In this document: positions 32,395 to 42,760 of the stretch, in pieces
Position numbering within the stretch: the first letter of the stretch is position 1
Layout of the letters: every line of letters begins with the position of its first letter
NCBI GenBank assembly: GCA_030435675.1
Contig: CM059623.1
Span: 1,142,012-1,206,011, forward strand
DNA: 64,000 nucleotides
Source of the DNA: Steinernema hermaphroditum
Lineage: Eukaryota > Nematoda > Chromadorea > Rhabditida > Steinernematidae
Direction: 5' to 3'
Position numbers and translations under genes: made by a program
Notes under the pieces: model-generated
The model's database searches: none
What the model was told of the DNA's origin: nothing
The model's input: only the letters and a program-made list of their open reading frames with translations

Positions 32395-35260
32395 CTATCA
32401 ATGCCACTTCTCGTCACTCTCGCCCTCATTATGGCATTCATCACACCATCTGCCGCATATCAAATATGCTCGCCGACGGGAGCCGCCTTCTACACCCCGC
32501 TTCCTGATGCGAAGGAATGCACAGTGCCACCAGCCGACAAGGTATATAGAGCAAACATCTCGCTCTATATCCCGGACGCCACGAAGTTCTCCTTCACCGG
32601 CCATAAGTGCTAGAAGATCGTCCGAGTCGGCCGCTTTCATGACGGTTGGCTACCTTTGGGAACGCAGCCGGTACTACGATACACGGAAAACGTGCCCGTT
32701 GAAGACTGCCGCCAGACGATCAAGGACAAGAAGATCAACGGCACAGGGATGACACAGGAAAGTCCCAAATTCTGGATGACGATACCCAAATCCTTCTCGG
32801 AATGGCACTTTTATGTGCCGGAATCCACAGACGTCCAGTATGTACTACAATAAAGTGATCTTCACACAATCAATGGAGAAACACTACAATCAAACTTGGG
32901 AAGTCTAACGGGATGCGCCCCGAACAGCGGTTTTTGCACTCGCCAGAACGCCACCTTCATCTGGACAGTCCCGGATTTCGAATCAACATGCTTCCACGTC
33001 AAGAAAGGACACTATGAAGCATACTACACAGAGAAACTCGTCGTGATCGAACAACTACAGACAGTACTCCTGTTCGCCAACAAGACCCCAACAGAAGCCC
33101 GTCGTCGCTGCATTCAAGGCGCGACCCTACTCGAGAATGACCTCATTCTCACATTCGACTCGGAGAAACCCGTCACTATCGAAGAAGAAGGAGAGGAAGA
33201 AGAAGACCCATTCGAGGACTTCCTCGAACCTGAAGATACCCTCAGCCGACGACGACGCGCAGCAGATTCTCACTTCTGGGACAGTCAACCGACAAGCACA
33301 TTCCAATGGCCAACCCTTCCACCACTTGAAGAAACCCCGTCCGGAAACCCGTTCATCGCGAAGAAATCGAAGATTCAAATCATCAATGATTACGAGGACT
33401 TCACGGCCGCTCAAAAGAAGCACCTTTATGACATCTTCATTTTTGTATGGTGTGGAAATCGGACAGTAGAGCAAGCTGAGAGGAAGCTGGACCGACTCTA
33501 CAAGATCTTCCTGACGATTCATTTCCCGCCAGGAGACACATCTCCACCGCCAGTGGAGATCAGAAGACAGAAGACTGAACATCAACTTCGATCGAAATGC
33601 CTGGACAATGCCATCGAACAGCCAGCTACCTGCACGACAAGGCTGCCCACTACGTCAAGATCCTTTTGGCTTATATCCAAGGCCACGAGGAACCGACAAT
33701 TACGACCCCATCGCCCACCGCCGAAAGAGAAGAGGAAGTGGACGAACAAGTGAGAACAATTGAGTACGATGATCACGACGTGCGAATCAATGTTTGCGCC
33801 ATCTGCGCAGATGAAGAAGCTAACACTTTCCGAGAGTTAAACGGTACGAAACGCTTTTCGGAAGAAGAATGTGCAAAATGCGAGAAGGAACGAAAGCGAC
33901 GATCTACGACAAAAACCACCGAGGACGAGAAAGATCCCAGAACCAGACGACATCAGCGTGGAACGAAACTTTCACGTGAAGAAGCACTAAGAAGGTTCGC
34001 AAACGACAAGAGTTTTACTCGAAGATCGACGACAACTACTGCGAAAACAACGACTCAGCCTCCACGAACGAGTACCACGACCCGAAGATCGACGACAACT
34101 ACTGCGAAAACAACGACTCATCCTCCGAGAACCACTGCCACGACCCGAAGAGTAACGACGACATCCGCGAAGACAACTACAACGACAACTGCTACGACTC
34201 CGCGAACGACTCCGATTACCACGACAACGTCGCAGAAAACAACGACAAGTTCACCAGCAGCTCGAACCGACCCCACACTGTCGGAACGGACGTTGAAACG
34301 ATCGATCAGCAATCAACAACCACCTACAAAGAAGACAGAGACCAACACCGACAATTTGTCTCCAGCAGCGATAAAGCTACCTACAACCATGGACTCCGAT
34401 GCCGGCGACATCAACGTGAAGCTGAATTTCCTCTACCATCAAGTAGGAAAGACAGCACGCGCCAACTTCAATCATCTTTGGCGACAAATATGTGCGATCT
34501 ACAACCGACAAGTAGGATTAGTGAGAGGACTTATGTCCTTAGAAGTCACCGCCGGTGCGCGATTATGGCTCAACCGCGATGACGTCACCGCTCAACTCGC
34601 ATGAGAAGTCATGCGCATCGCAGTCTGCACTCAAGTAAACACTACGCAGATCTACAGTGAGTACAAGATTGGAAACGTCTGCTTCGCCTACCTACCAGTC
34701 AAGGTAGACGAACGCCTACTTTTCGTCCGACCAATGACAAACGACCTCATCGAACGTTCCCCAATCGTCGATTGCGCAACACGCACCTCACCAGTCACCC
34801 GCAACAGCACCGGATGGTTTTCACCAGAAGGAAAAGAAGAAGTCGCGGAAGTTCCCCACTTGATCAAATACAAGGAACCGACAGAAGACCACGCGAAGTA
34901 CTTCACAGCCCCACGACTATTCCAGTCGGAATTAGTCCATGTCATCCAATCCGTGGAACTCCTTGCCGATCACGCCCAACGGCTGAACGAAATCGAACAC
35001 GCACTACGGATGCAAGACTACACCTTCTACTCCTCACCGAACTCTACTGGAATCAATTGGGACAAGAGTGGCAAACTTCTCAATGACGCTGCAGTATCGA
35101 CCCTCACTTGGATCGACAAGAAAGGAGCACTGATCCTCGGATTCTTTGATAACATATGGAACACACTCATAACCATTGGAGTTATCATCATCATAGCCAT
35201 CATAGCTTCCGTACTGATCTACTTACGATGCATATTAGGAGGAAACCCGAAGACCCCAGG
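32395..35260 (+). pseudogene. Envelope-like glycoprotein, broken
   Basis: Starts with a signal-peptide-like segment fused in frame to Gag ('MPLLVTLALIMAFITPSAAY'). It continues as a Cys-containing, N-glycosylation-site-bearing ectodomain and contains an RRRR furin-type site (about 33252-33263). A Thr-rich mucin-like stretch follows (about 34020-34260, repeated TTTxKTTT blocks). It ends with one strong membrane segment 'LITIGVIIIIAIIASVLIYL' (about 35158-35220) and a cytoplasmic tail. Breaks: in-frame stops at 32611-32613 and 32851-32853, a frame change near 33600, and a stop at 34602-34604. The fusion-protein class cannot be assigned by eye. Confidence 0.7.
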
Positions 35261-35990
35261 AGTAAATATCGTTACAACCGATCAACACATGAAAGCCGCT
35301 GTGGAAATGGAACCACTCAACCATGAAACCCAGAATCAGCATTCCAGCCTACTTCATAATGATCCACACGCAGAAGTCAATTACCCCACGTGGTTTCCAT
35401 TCGTTTTCCATGTTGACTACCCATCGGACACGTCAGAGGAAAAGACACACGTTGGAAACCGCCGACGAAAACCCAAGAAGAATGATGCTTCGACGAACAA
35501 GCAACCTCACGTCGAAGTGTTACTCAACGGAAGACCCGTTCGCGCCCTTCTCGACAGTGGCGCAGGTATTTCTTACTGTCGCCGTTCGATAGTGCCCTCG
35601 AACGTTCGACAAGAAAGCACATCGACAAGAAGCTCCAAATGCGGAAATGGATCAGGATTACACTTCATTGGACAGTTCGAAGCACAGATCCAGATCGGAT
35701 CCAGAAAAACATCTACGAAGATTCTGATCAGCGAAGATCACGACTGCCCAGTTGATTTGCTGCTGGGAACGCAATTCATGCGCGATGTGCAACGAGACGG
35801 AACACTAATTGCTTTCGACATGGCGAAAGAAGAAATCGCGCTTGGCGACGAACGAATCCCCATGGTGGCTACGTTCAACAACGCAAAAAGCCAACTCGCG
35901 TCCGGTTTCGCCCGAATAATCGAGAAAACAGTCTGCCCACCACGATCGGACGTCACTGTCCCTGTCTCAATACAAGCTGAAGGCAGACGA
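35261..35990 (+). CDS. Retropepsin following the envelope-like region
   Basis: In frame with the membrane segment above, without a stop. Key residues are 'VRALLDSGAGISYC' (catalytic DSG) and 'CPVDLLLGTQFMRD' in the C-terminal half of the fold. It continues to 'CPPRSDVTVPVSIQ', the usual linker ahead of reverse transcriptase, then switches at about 35990 into MULE sequence. Reverse transcriptase is missing. Confidence 0.75.
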
Positions 35991-37321
35991 GGAACTTGGC
36001 TTTGGAGATGTGAGCGGTTTCAAGGGCCCACGTTCTGTCGAGGACGAGCGAGGTCGTCCGGTTCCGATGTGACAGAAACTCAACAGCATTGTCACCCTCC
36101 AGCACCACAAGTGTGTGAAGCAAAAGAAGTAGCTGCGCTAATCAAGGAGACAGCTTTAAACACGACCGAAGGCGTCGATGTTTGTCTTGTTGGAGCCTCC
36201 AATGAGGCAATTGTTAGGTTGCCCAAGTTTGGTAATCTGCAACGAGGAGTGAAGCGTGTTAGGGATGCTGCTGAACATCACGGAGATATTCCACATCGTT
36301 TAAGGGACATTAATCTACCCGGAATAGAAACGCAGACTGAAAATCCGGAGAATTTTTTAATGGCTGAAGGAAACGCAGGAGATCCGAATCGAATGATTAT
36401 TTTGTGCTGCAGAACTGATCTCAATCGGCTAGCTCAATGCAATACTTGGTTTGCGGAGGGAACTTTCAAAGTGGCTCCCGAAATGTTTATGCAACTCTGG
36501 GTCATTCATGGACTAGTGCATAACAGAGTTTTGCCATTCGTATACTGCTTTATTCCTAACAAACTTGAGGAGTCATACGACCGCATCCTGCGAACGCTGA
36601 TCAATGCAAGTCCTGCTATATTGAGCAACGTTCAAAACGTGTATATCGATTTTGAACATGCTAATCCATGTTCATAGAGAAGGCAGAAGAAAACGCGTTT
36701 CGAGCATGTATTCCTCGTGCGCATATTCACGGATGTTTCTTTCATTTTGGACAAGCCATCTGGAGGAAGTTGCAGAATTTACAACTTGCATCTCGTTATC
36801 TTGCGGAAACTCACTACAACCACCGGATTAGCATGTTCATAGCGCTAGCATTCTGCGACGCTTCTGATGTTCGACAACGGTTCGACATCCTCTCCAACGA
36901 CTTTCTCAGATCCTATGGTGATTCTCAAGAACACCGCAGTTTCCTGGAGTACATGGAAACCACCTGGATTGGAAGAACGCTAAGAATCCCACTCTTTCCA
37001 CCAGAAATGTGGAATTGTAAGGATGTCACGGAACAGAATCTTCCCAGAACGAATAATAGCGTTGAAAGTTGGCATAACGCCTTCAAACAAGCACTCGGAA
37101 GTCAACATCCGAATATTTTCAAGGTTATTGAAGCCCTGAAGTTGGAACAAGTCAGAGTCAACGGCTTGTATGTCCGTCTTATGGCAGGTGAAGAAGTTCC
37201 CCTGTACCAGAGGAAAGAATATAGAAATGCCAACCACCGTTTGCTAGCCGTCATTCAACGTTACAACACAACCCCCGCACTGGACTATTTGGACAACTGT
37301 GCGCACTATGTGGCTCAATGA
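35991..37321 (+). pseudogene. MULE transposase with partial FLYWCH finger, one frameshift
   Basis: Begins with a FLYWCH-type remnant ('GTWLWRCERFQGPTFC', then 'CHPPAP'). The transposase core follows: 'WFAEGTFKVAPEMFMQLWVI', 'LPFVYCFIPNKLEESY' and 'VYIDFEHA', then a frame change near 36665. The second frame (36668-37321) holds the typical 'HGCFFHFGQAIWRKLQ' and the C-terminal 'NNSVESWHNAF' helix. The left end has no inverted repeat and is fused to the protease frame. The right end shows a repeat array. Confidence 0.85.
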
Positions 37322-37485
37322 AAATCTGGAAATGCTCGAAATGCAACAAGTTTTGTGTCGGAATCTGGAAGTGAGCGAAGTGCAAGAAATACTGCGTTTC
37401 CTTGTTATTGTTGTGTTTAGTAAAGAATTACTTGCATTTCGAGCGTTCTGGTCGCAGAGGCTGAAGCGGTGAACAGAACGATTTG

Positions 37486-37735
37486 TGGGATGAACTGTCG
37501 GGGGATGAACTGTCGGGGGATGATCTGCCCGCGGGATGAACTGCCCGTAGGATGAACTGCCCGTAGGATGAACTGACCGTAGGATGAACTGCCCGTAGGA
37601 TGAACTGACTGTAGGATGAACTGACTGTAGGATGAACTGACCGTAGGATGAACTGAACGTGGGATAAACTGCCCGTGGGATGAACTGCCCGGGGATGAAC
37701 TGCCCGGGGATGAAGTGTACGGGGATGAAGTATCC
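37486..37735. repeat. 16-bp tandem array at the right end of the MULE
   Basis: About 15 copies of 'ggatgaactgcccgta' with variants, from just after the transposase to the exact point where RNase H sequence begins. The position suggests the MULE's terminal/subterminal repeats. No matching inverted array occurs at the left. Confidence 0.8.
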
Positions 37736-40033
37736 TGACACCTCAAGAAGAAGCTTTCCAGAAGATCAAGACAGCGCTCACGTCGGCGCCCGTGTTGGCG
37801 ACTCAAAGATTCGATCGTCCCTTTGTCATCGAAACAGACGCGAGCCAGACAGCCATTGTCGGCTGCCTCTTGCAAGCTGACGAAGAAGGAGCCGAGCATC
37901 CATCCGCTCAGCTACGCGTCACGAATACTACAACCCGCTGAGAGACGTTACCATTCCATGGAGAAAAAAGCTCTTGCGATCGTGTTCGCACTTCAGCAGT
38001 TCGCCCCCTACATCGAAGGGAACGGCGTGACAACGGTGCGAACCGACAACCAGCCGATCTGCGCCCTTCTGAAGAAACAAAACCTACCTCCACGTCTTCA
38101 GCGCTTCCAGCTCGCCATCCAGAGCTACAACATCGATCTTCACCACCAGAGCGGAGACTCTAACAAAATGTGCGACTTCTTGAGTCGCTATCCAGTCGCC
38201 AACCCCGGTAACGAAGACCTCGTTGCACTGCTCATCGCCGACATCGAAGCCCAGAAGATCGACGAGGAAGCTGAACCTGAAGACAACGAAAAAGAGACAC
38301 CTCAAGTTTCGTTAGACGAAATCAGGGAGGAACAATTGAAGATCCCTGAATACAAGAAGCTCATCGACGCGTTAGAAGCTAAAATACCCGAAGCCGTCGC
38401 AAATTTTGAACTTGTCGATGGCACCCTACGCGTGAAGGCCGAATCCGATGCAGACGAGCCTCGCCTCGTCATCCCGTATGCACTCCGCCAAAGAATCATC
38501 GAACAAGTCCACACGTCGCCGTTGATGAACGCTCACATAGGAGCCGAGAAGACATTCGAGAAACTGAAAAGACGTGTGTTTTGGGAGGCAATGAAAACAG
38601 ATGTGCGAAAGGTAGTCACGAGCTGCGAAATCTGCCAGAAGAGGAAGCTCTCCAATCAACAGAAGCATCATGGACCCATGATGATCCCAAGCGAAGCCAA
38701 GCAGCCGAACGAGAAGCTGCACATCGACCTCCTCGGACCGCTTAGTCCATCTCGAAAAGGCAACGCACACGTACTTGTTTGTGTCGACGCATTCTCGAAA
38801 TACGTCACAGCTGTCGCGCTGCCCAACACAGTTGCCGAAGCACTTGTGAACGAAGTATTTCTGATTCACTCCATTCCGGAAGAGCTCATCTCCGACAACA
38901 GCGCCCAATTCACATCCGCCCTTTGGGAAGAATTAGTACAGCTGATCGGCACGAAGCACATTCGTACGACACCGTACCACCCAAAAGCGAATGGAAACTG
39001 TGAACGTGTCAACCTACCACTTGTCGACATGATCGCATCCACGGCGAAGAAATGTCCTGACGAATGGGATAAACAACTTAAGTTTATCACATTCGCCCTC
39101 AACACCTCAGTCCACCGCGTCACAAAGGAAACTCCTTTCTTCCTCACCTTTGGAAGAGACGCTCGACTCCCGATCGACGCCGACTGGAAGCTGCAGCAGA
39201 AGGATTGGCTCCAAGGATCCGAATACAAGACAATCCTCGCACGACGTCTGCAAGCAGCATGGGATACGGTACGCGAGAATATCGCCCAGAATCGCGAAGC
39301 AGACAAAGCATATTACGACGCTAAACACAAGACGAAGGAGAAGCCCATCGACGTTGGAGACCTAGTTCTCATCCAGATCCCGACGCGCAAGAGCAAGTTA
39401 GAAGACAGATGGAAAGGATCGTACAGAGTAGTACAAGTCTTCCGTCCGAATCTAGTCCTTGCCGATCTAAAGACGTCGAAAACGATCCGAATTCATGCGG
39501 ATAGAATAAAGCGCTTTCAAGAAGCTGCAATGCTCCCACTTCGCGACCACGGCGCCGCGATCGATTGGTCAATGCGAGGAGAAGAAGAACGCTTAACAGA
39601 CACGGAGGACGGAGAGACACACTTCGTCAACGTCATCAAGAAGGATCGCCTGTGCCATCTGATCCAACAACCTAATCTTCGAAAACCATTGGCTAAATTT
39701 CTGGCCGAAGCGTCTGAGATGGCAAAGAAGTTAATACACAAGGACATCTCACTAGAAGACATCGTCTCTTTTCTCAACGTGCTCGTAACCACAGAACTAG
39801 ACTACTTCAAGGATGGAAAGTCCCCGACAACCAGCGACACGTACATCAACGCAAAAAACCTACTGACGGCAATACCAGTAAACGCCGCCGAGAAAGGCGA
39901 AAAGCACACTGACACTGAAGACGACGAACGCCCAGACGATAGTCTCTGGCAAGTCAACGACTTACAAATCAACGACCTCGATGATGCAACGCATGCGGAC
40001 GAGACTCAAGAACAGACAAAGGACGACGCCTGA
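37736..40033 (+). pseudogene. Gypsy RNase H and integrase (RT absent, one frameshift)
   Basis: Starts at the RT-RNase H connection 'LTPQEEAFQKIKTALTSAP' and 'FVIETDASQTAIVG'. A single-base shift near 37905 moves to the main frame ('PAERRYHSMEKKALAIVFAL', 'VRTDNQPICALL'), which is then open to 40033. Integrase follows: zinc-binding His/Cys ('SPLMNAHIGAEKTF', 'SCEICQKRK') and catalytic Asp, Asp, Glu in 'IDLLGPL', 'ISDNSAQFTS' and 'ANGNCERVN'. Then a basic 'YDAKHKTKEKPIDVGDLVLI' C-terminal domain. The integrase looks intact. The last ~170 residues are an acidic tail of unknown role. Confidence 0.85.
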
Positions 40034-40545
40034 GAGAGCGATATGGGAAGACCATCCTCCTGAAAGAACACCTTTATCAGGAGCTGATGGAACTAGGTCC
40101 GTGTTCGGAGCGGGCTGGAGACCTCAGGAAGTTCACCGAGACGATCACCCGCATCAGTCGACAGCTGACGGATCTCGGAGAGGACTCCGATCACATGTTA
40201 ACGACACTCGTCATTCGTTACAGTAAGCTGCCCCACAAGGTCGTAACGGAACTGTCCATTGTGAAGACACGAGGAGAGTTCACGACCAAGAAGCTACGTG
40301 ATGAACTGGTTAAAATTGTCGAGTGTCGAGAAGAAGTGGCCCGGCAACACTTGCTGGCCCAGATGGAACTAGGTCCATCAGCTCCTGATAAAGGTGTTCT
40401 TTCAGGAGGATGGTCTTCCCATATCGCTCTCTCAGGGCGTCCATTGCTGCCTGGTAGGCACCCACCACGGGTTTAATGCCTTTCAGGATCTCCTCTGCTT
40501 CCCCGGTGAGGAAGCGTTTGAGATAGGCAAACTTCATCCGCTCGT
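40025..40545. pseudogene. Fold-back BEL/Pao Gag fragment
   Basis: The plus-strand part (40025-40370) encodes a BEL-type Gag segment ('DLRKFTETITRISRQLTDLG'). The minus-strand part (40545-40371) encodes the adjoining upstream piece ('FAYLKRFLTGEAEEILKGIK'). Bases 40030-40098 recur inverted at about 40368-40436, so the two pieces face each other across a palindromic junction. Confidence 0.7.
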
Positions 40546-40557
40546 CGAGATGGTACT

Positions 40558-40738
40558 AGGACATTTGCGCCACCGACATTTGCGCCACCGACATTTGCGC
40601 CACCGACATTTGCGCCATCGACATTTGCGCCACCGACATTTGCGCCACCGACATTTGCGCCACCGACATTTGCGCCACAGACATTTGCGCCACAGACATT
40701 TGCGCCACAGACATTTGCGCCACAGATATTTGCGCTGG
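40558..40738. repeat. 15-bp tandem repeat 'gacatttgcgccacc'
   Basis: About twelve copies with single-base variants ('gccatc', 'gccaca'), ending at 'gatatttgcgctggctagca'. It lies between the BEL fold-back and the F-box palindrome. The 'ggacatttg' core resembles the subterminal array of the element at 14.56 kb. Confidence 0.85.
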
Positions 40739-40785
40739 CTAGCACCTCCAGACACCGCAAAGCATCGCAGTTGTCTTCGCACACA

Positions 40786-40795
40786 CTATAAAAAG
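40786..40795 (+). promoter_or_regulatory. TATA box of F-box-like gene (copy 3)
   Basis: 'ctataaaaag' at the same distance before the ATG as in the other copies; the sequence upstream is conserved only from about 40752 rightwards. Confidence 0.5.
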
Positions 40796-40835
40796 AAGCG
40801 ACGAGCCATTTGAGCCATTTGCAAGATCCGCGAGG

Positions 40836-41834
40836 ATGGACTCTGAAGATCTGCCGAACGACTTCGCCCATATCTCCACCGACATCATCTTCGACGTCGT
40901 CAAGACCGAAGCGCCTCCCATAAGAAACCTTGCTCGTTTTGCTACACTCACAGGCAATTGGGCTAATATCGTCAAATCGGACGACGTTTTCGAAACTGAA
41001 TATCACGACGAAAACAGATACTTATGCAGATCAGGAGTGTACGAAAAACATTATATCAATGATAACGGCTACGACATAACTTACTATCACAAATCACCGG
41101 AAAACTTCAGGTTTGAGAAGGTATCAGCGAATCTGAAACGCGGATCTTCAGACGTTAAGAACTTATTTAACGCACTTAGCGAGTGTATGGGCAAGGTAAC
41201 CCTGCGATTTCATATACGCTATACTTCTCGCACCACGACAGAAAAGGAGCCACCATTCCTTATCAAGCACTTTTGTTATGCTCTAAAGCTGTTATTGGAA
41301 CGCCCAGTCACTCAGTTAAGACTGTCAGAATGCAAATCTCTGTACAAAATCTATCGGTCACAGCTAGAGGAATCCTCTTGCGGAAAGTTTATTCCAAGAA
41401 GGTTCAGATCTTTGATCATGAATCCCAAACTGCAGTCTCTCTCGATTTATTACCACGACCCAACGATATTGTCGGTACTGGAAAAACAAGTCGAAATGTA
41501 TTTGTTGGAGTTCGTGAAGAAGCCAAACTTCCTTCTGCTCAAAGCTCCCCTCAGCGCAGCCTTCCTGTCCAAACTTCTGGACTACTGGCTGAATCTGACG
41601 ACCTTTCCACCTTTCGTCCAAAGGGTAGAATTTAAAAGGCGTAGCCGTGAAAAAATTGTGATCGATTTAGAAGGACTGCATTTTCAGTTTGAAAGTACGT
41701 ACGGATATCGGGACGAAACGTACTTCAGAAAACACCCGAACAATCCAAACCGAGGAATCGAAATTTATACAGAATATGTACGCACAAATGACGACAATTT
41801 CAATAGGCATGTCGTATCAGTGCGCCTTGTTTAG
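40836..41834 (+). CDS. F-box-like protein, 332 aa, intact copy
   Basis: Full-length single-exon copy. It differs from 23917-24915 by a few substitutions, for example 'PPIRNLARF' for 'PPVRDLARF' and 'LEKQVEMYL' for 'LDKKVEMYL'. The promoter segment from the TATA box onward is conserved, but further upstream the DNA is the 15-bp repeat array instead of the segment found in the other copies. Expression is therefore uncertain. Confidence 0.7.
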   Translation: MDSEDLPNDFAHISTDIIFDVVKTEAPPIRNLARFATLTGNWANIVKSDDVFETEYHDENRYLCRSGVYEKHYINDNGYDITYYHKSPENFRFEKVSANLKRGSSDVKNLFNALSECMGKVTLRFHIRYTSRTTTEKEPPFLIKHFCYALKLLLERPVTQLRLSECKSLYKIYRSQLEESSCGKFIPRRFRSLIMNPKLQSLSIYYHDPTILSVLEKQVEMYLLEFVKKPNFLLLKAPLSAAFLSKLLDYWLNLTTFPPFVQRVEFKRRSREKIVIDLEGLHFQFESTYGYRDETYFRKHPNNPNRGIEIYTEYVRTNDDNFNRHVVSVRLV

Positions 41835-42184
41835 TTCGTGTCCGTAATCAGTTTCTCTTTCTATTGATGTGTCACATATAGCATAGAAGTGTTTGGTAAA
41901 TAAAATCCGTCATTGCGAAGAAGCAATTAGAGCATTACTAGAGCAAAATGAGTAGGCACAGCACAGTGCTAGCCTGCTTTCTTGAACAATTAAGCTCGTA
42001 CTTTCGGGATTTAGTACATCACAGGGTAATCGTGCTAGAATCGTCGCCGCGAATTGGTATAATGAATTCCATACTTTCGTTCAAGGAAGTAACTAAATTT
42101 CTAAAGTAGACGGCGCCGAAGCTCCAACGAGTCGTCGCTCGGAAACACGGCCTCAACATCCAATTCGAACAACGACATACCTGA

Positions 42185-42490
42185 ATGACGACTGCATACC
42201 GGCGGCTGCACCGCATTAAATGGAAATTCATCACCGAGTATGCTCCTTTGCAAGAAGGCTTCTACGAAAGGATGAACGGAATCGTCAAGGAGGTCTTTCG
42301 CCGAGCTATCGGACGCCGACGGCTCAGCAGCGAAGAGTTCAGAACGTTGATTGCTGAAGTTGCCACGCTAGTCAACAGGTGGTTCAGTGGTTACGTGCAT
42401 TACAATTTTCTCCCCCACGACTTCCTCAGTTTGATCCAGAGTGAACACCATGTCCTCTGGCCATTGAGAGATCGGCTCTTTGAGGAATGT
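42185..42490 (+). pseudogene. BEL/Pao integrase C-terminal fragment (palindrome loop)
   Basis: Encodes 'KWKFITEYAPLQEGFYERMN', spanning the catalytic Glu region of BEL/Pao integrase, then 'VKEVFRRAIGRRRLSSEEF'. Longer at its start than the copy at 25.2-25.4 kb. The frame beyond about 42490 is arm sequence, not integrase. Confidence 0.75.
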
Positions 42491-42760
42491 TGGGCTTACT
42501 TTAGAAATTTAGTTACGAAAGTATGGAATTCATTATACCAATTCGCGGCGATGATTCTAGCACGATTACCCTGTGATGTACTAAATCCCGAAAGTACGAG
42601 CTTAATTGTTCAAGAAAGCAGGCTAGCACTGTGCTGTGCCTACTCATTTTGCTCTAGTAATGCTCTAATTGCTTCTTCGCAATGACGGATTTTATTTACC
42701 AAACACTTCTATGCTATATGTGACACATCAATAGAAAGAGAAACTGATTACGGACACGAA

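Larger units (their letters stand above)
30027..40033 (+). mobile_element. Gypsy-like element with env between gag and protease, RT replaced by MULE
   Basis: Order on +: Pro-rich Gag-like ORF (30227-31111), Gag (31183-~32390), envelope-like region (~32395-35260), protease (~35500-35800), MULE transposase (~36000-37321) with its subterminal repeats (37486-37735), RNase H (~37735-38170), integrase (~38450-39400) and a charged tail to 40033. No LTRs were recognised: the left side runs into the other gypsy element's flank and the right side into a BEL fragment. Several stops and shifts show it is dead. Confidence 0.75.

Noticed and set aside
31866..32752. Several Thr/Ser/Arg-rich overlapping frames in the Gag/env region
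   Set aside because: Out-of-frame shadows of the Gag nucleic-acid-binding tail.
40558..40738. Coding repeat (HLRHRHLRHRH) read as a protein
   Set aside because: All frames of a 15-bp repeat are open. Nothing upstream or downstream supports translation.
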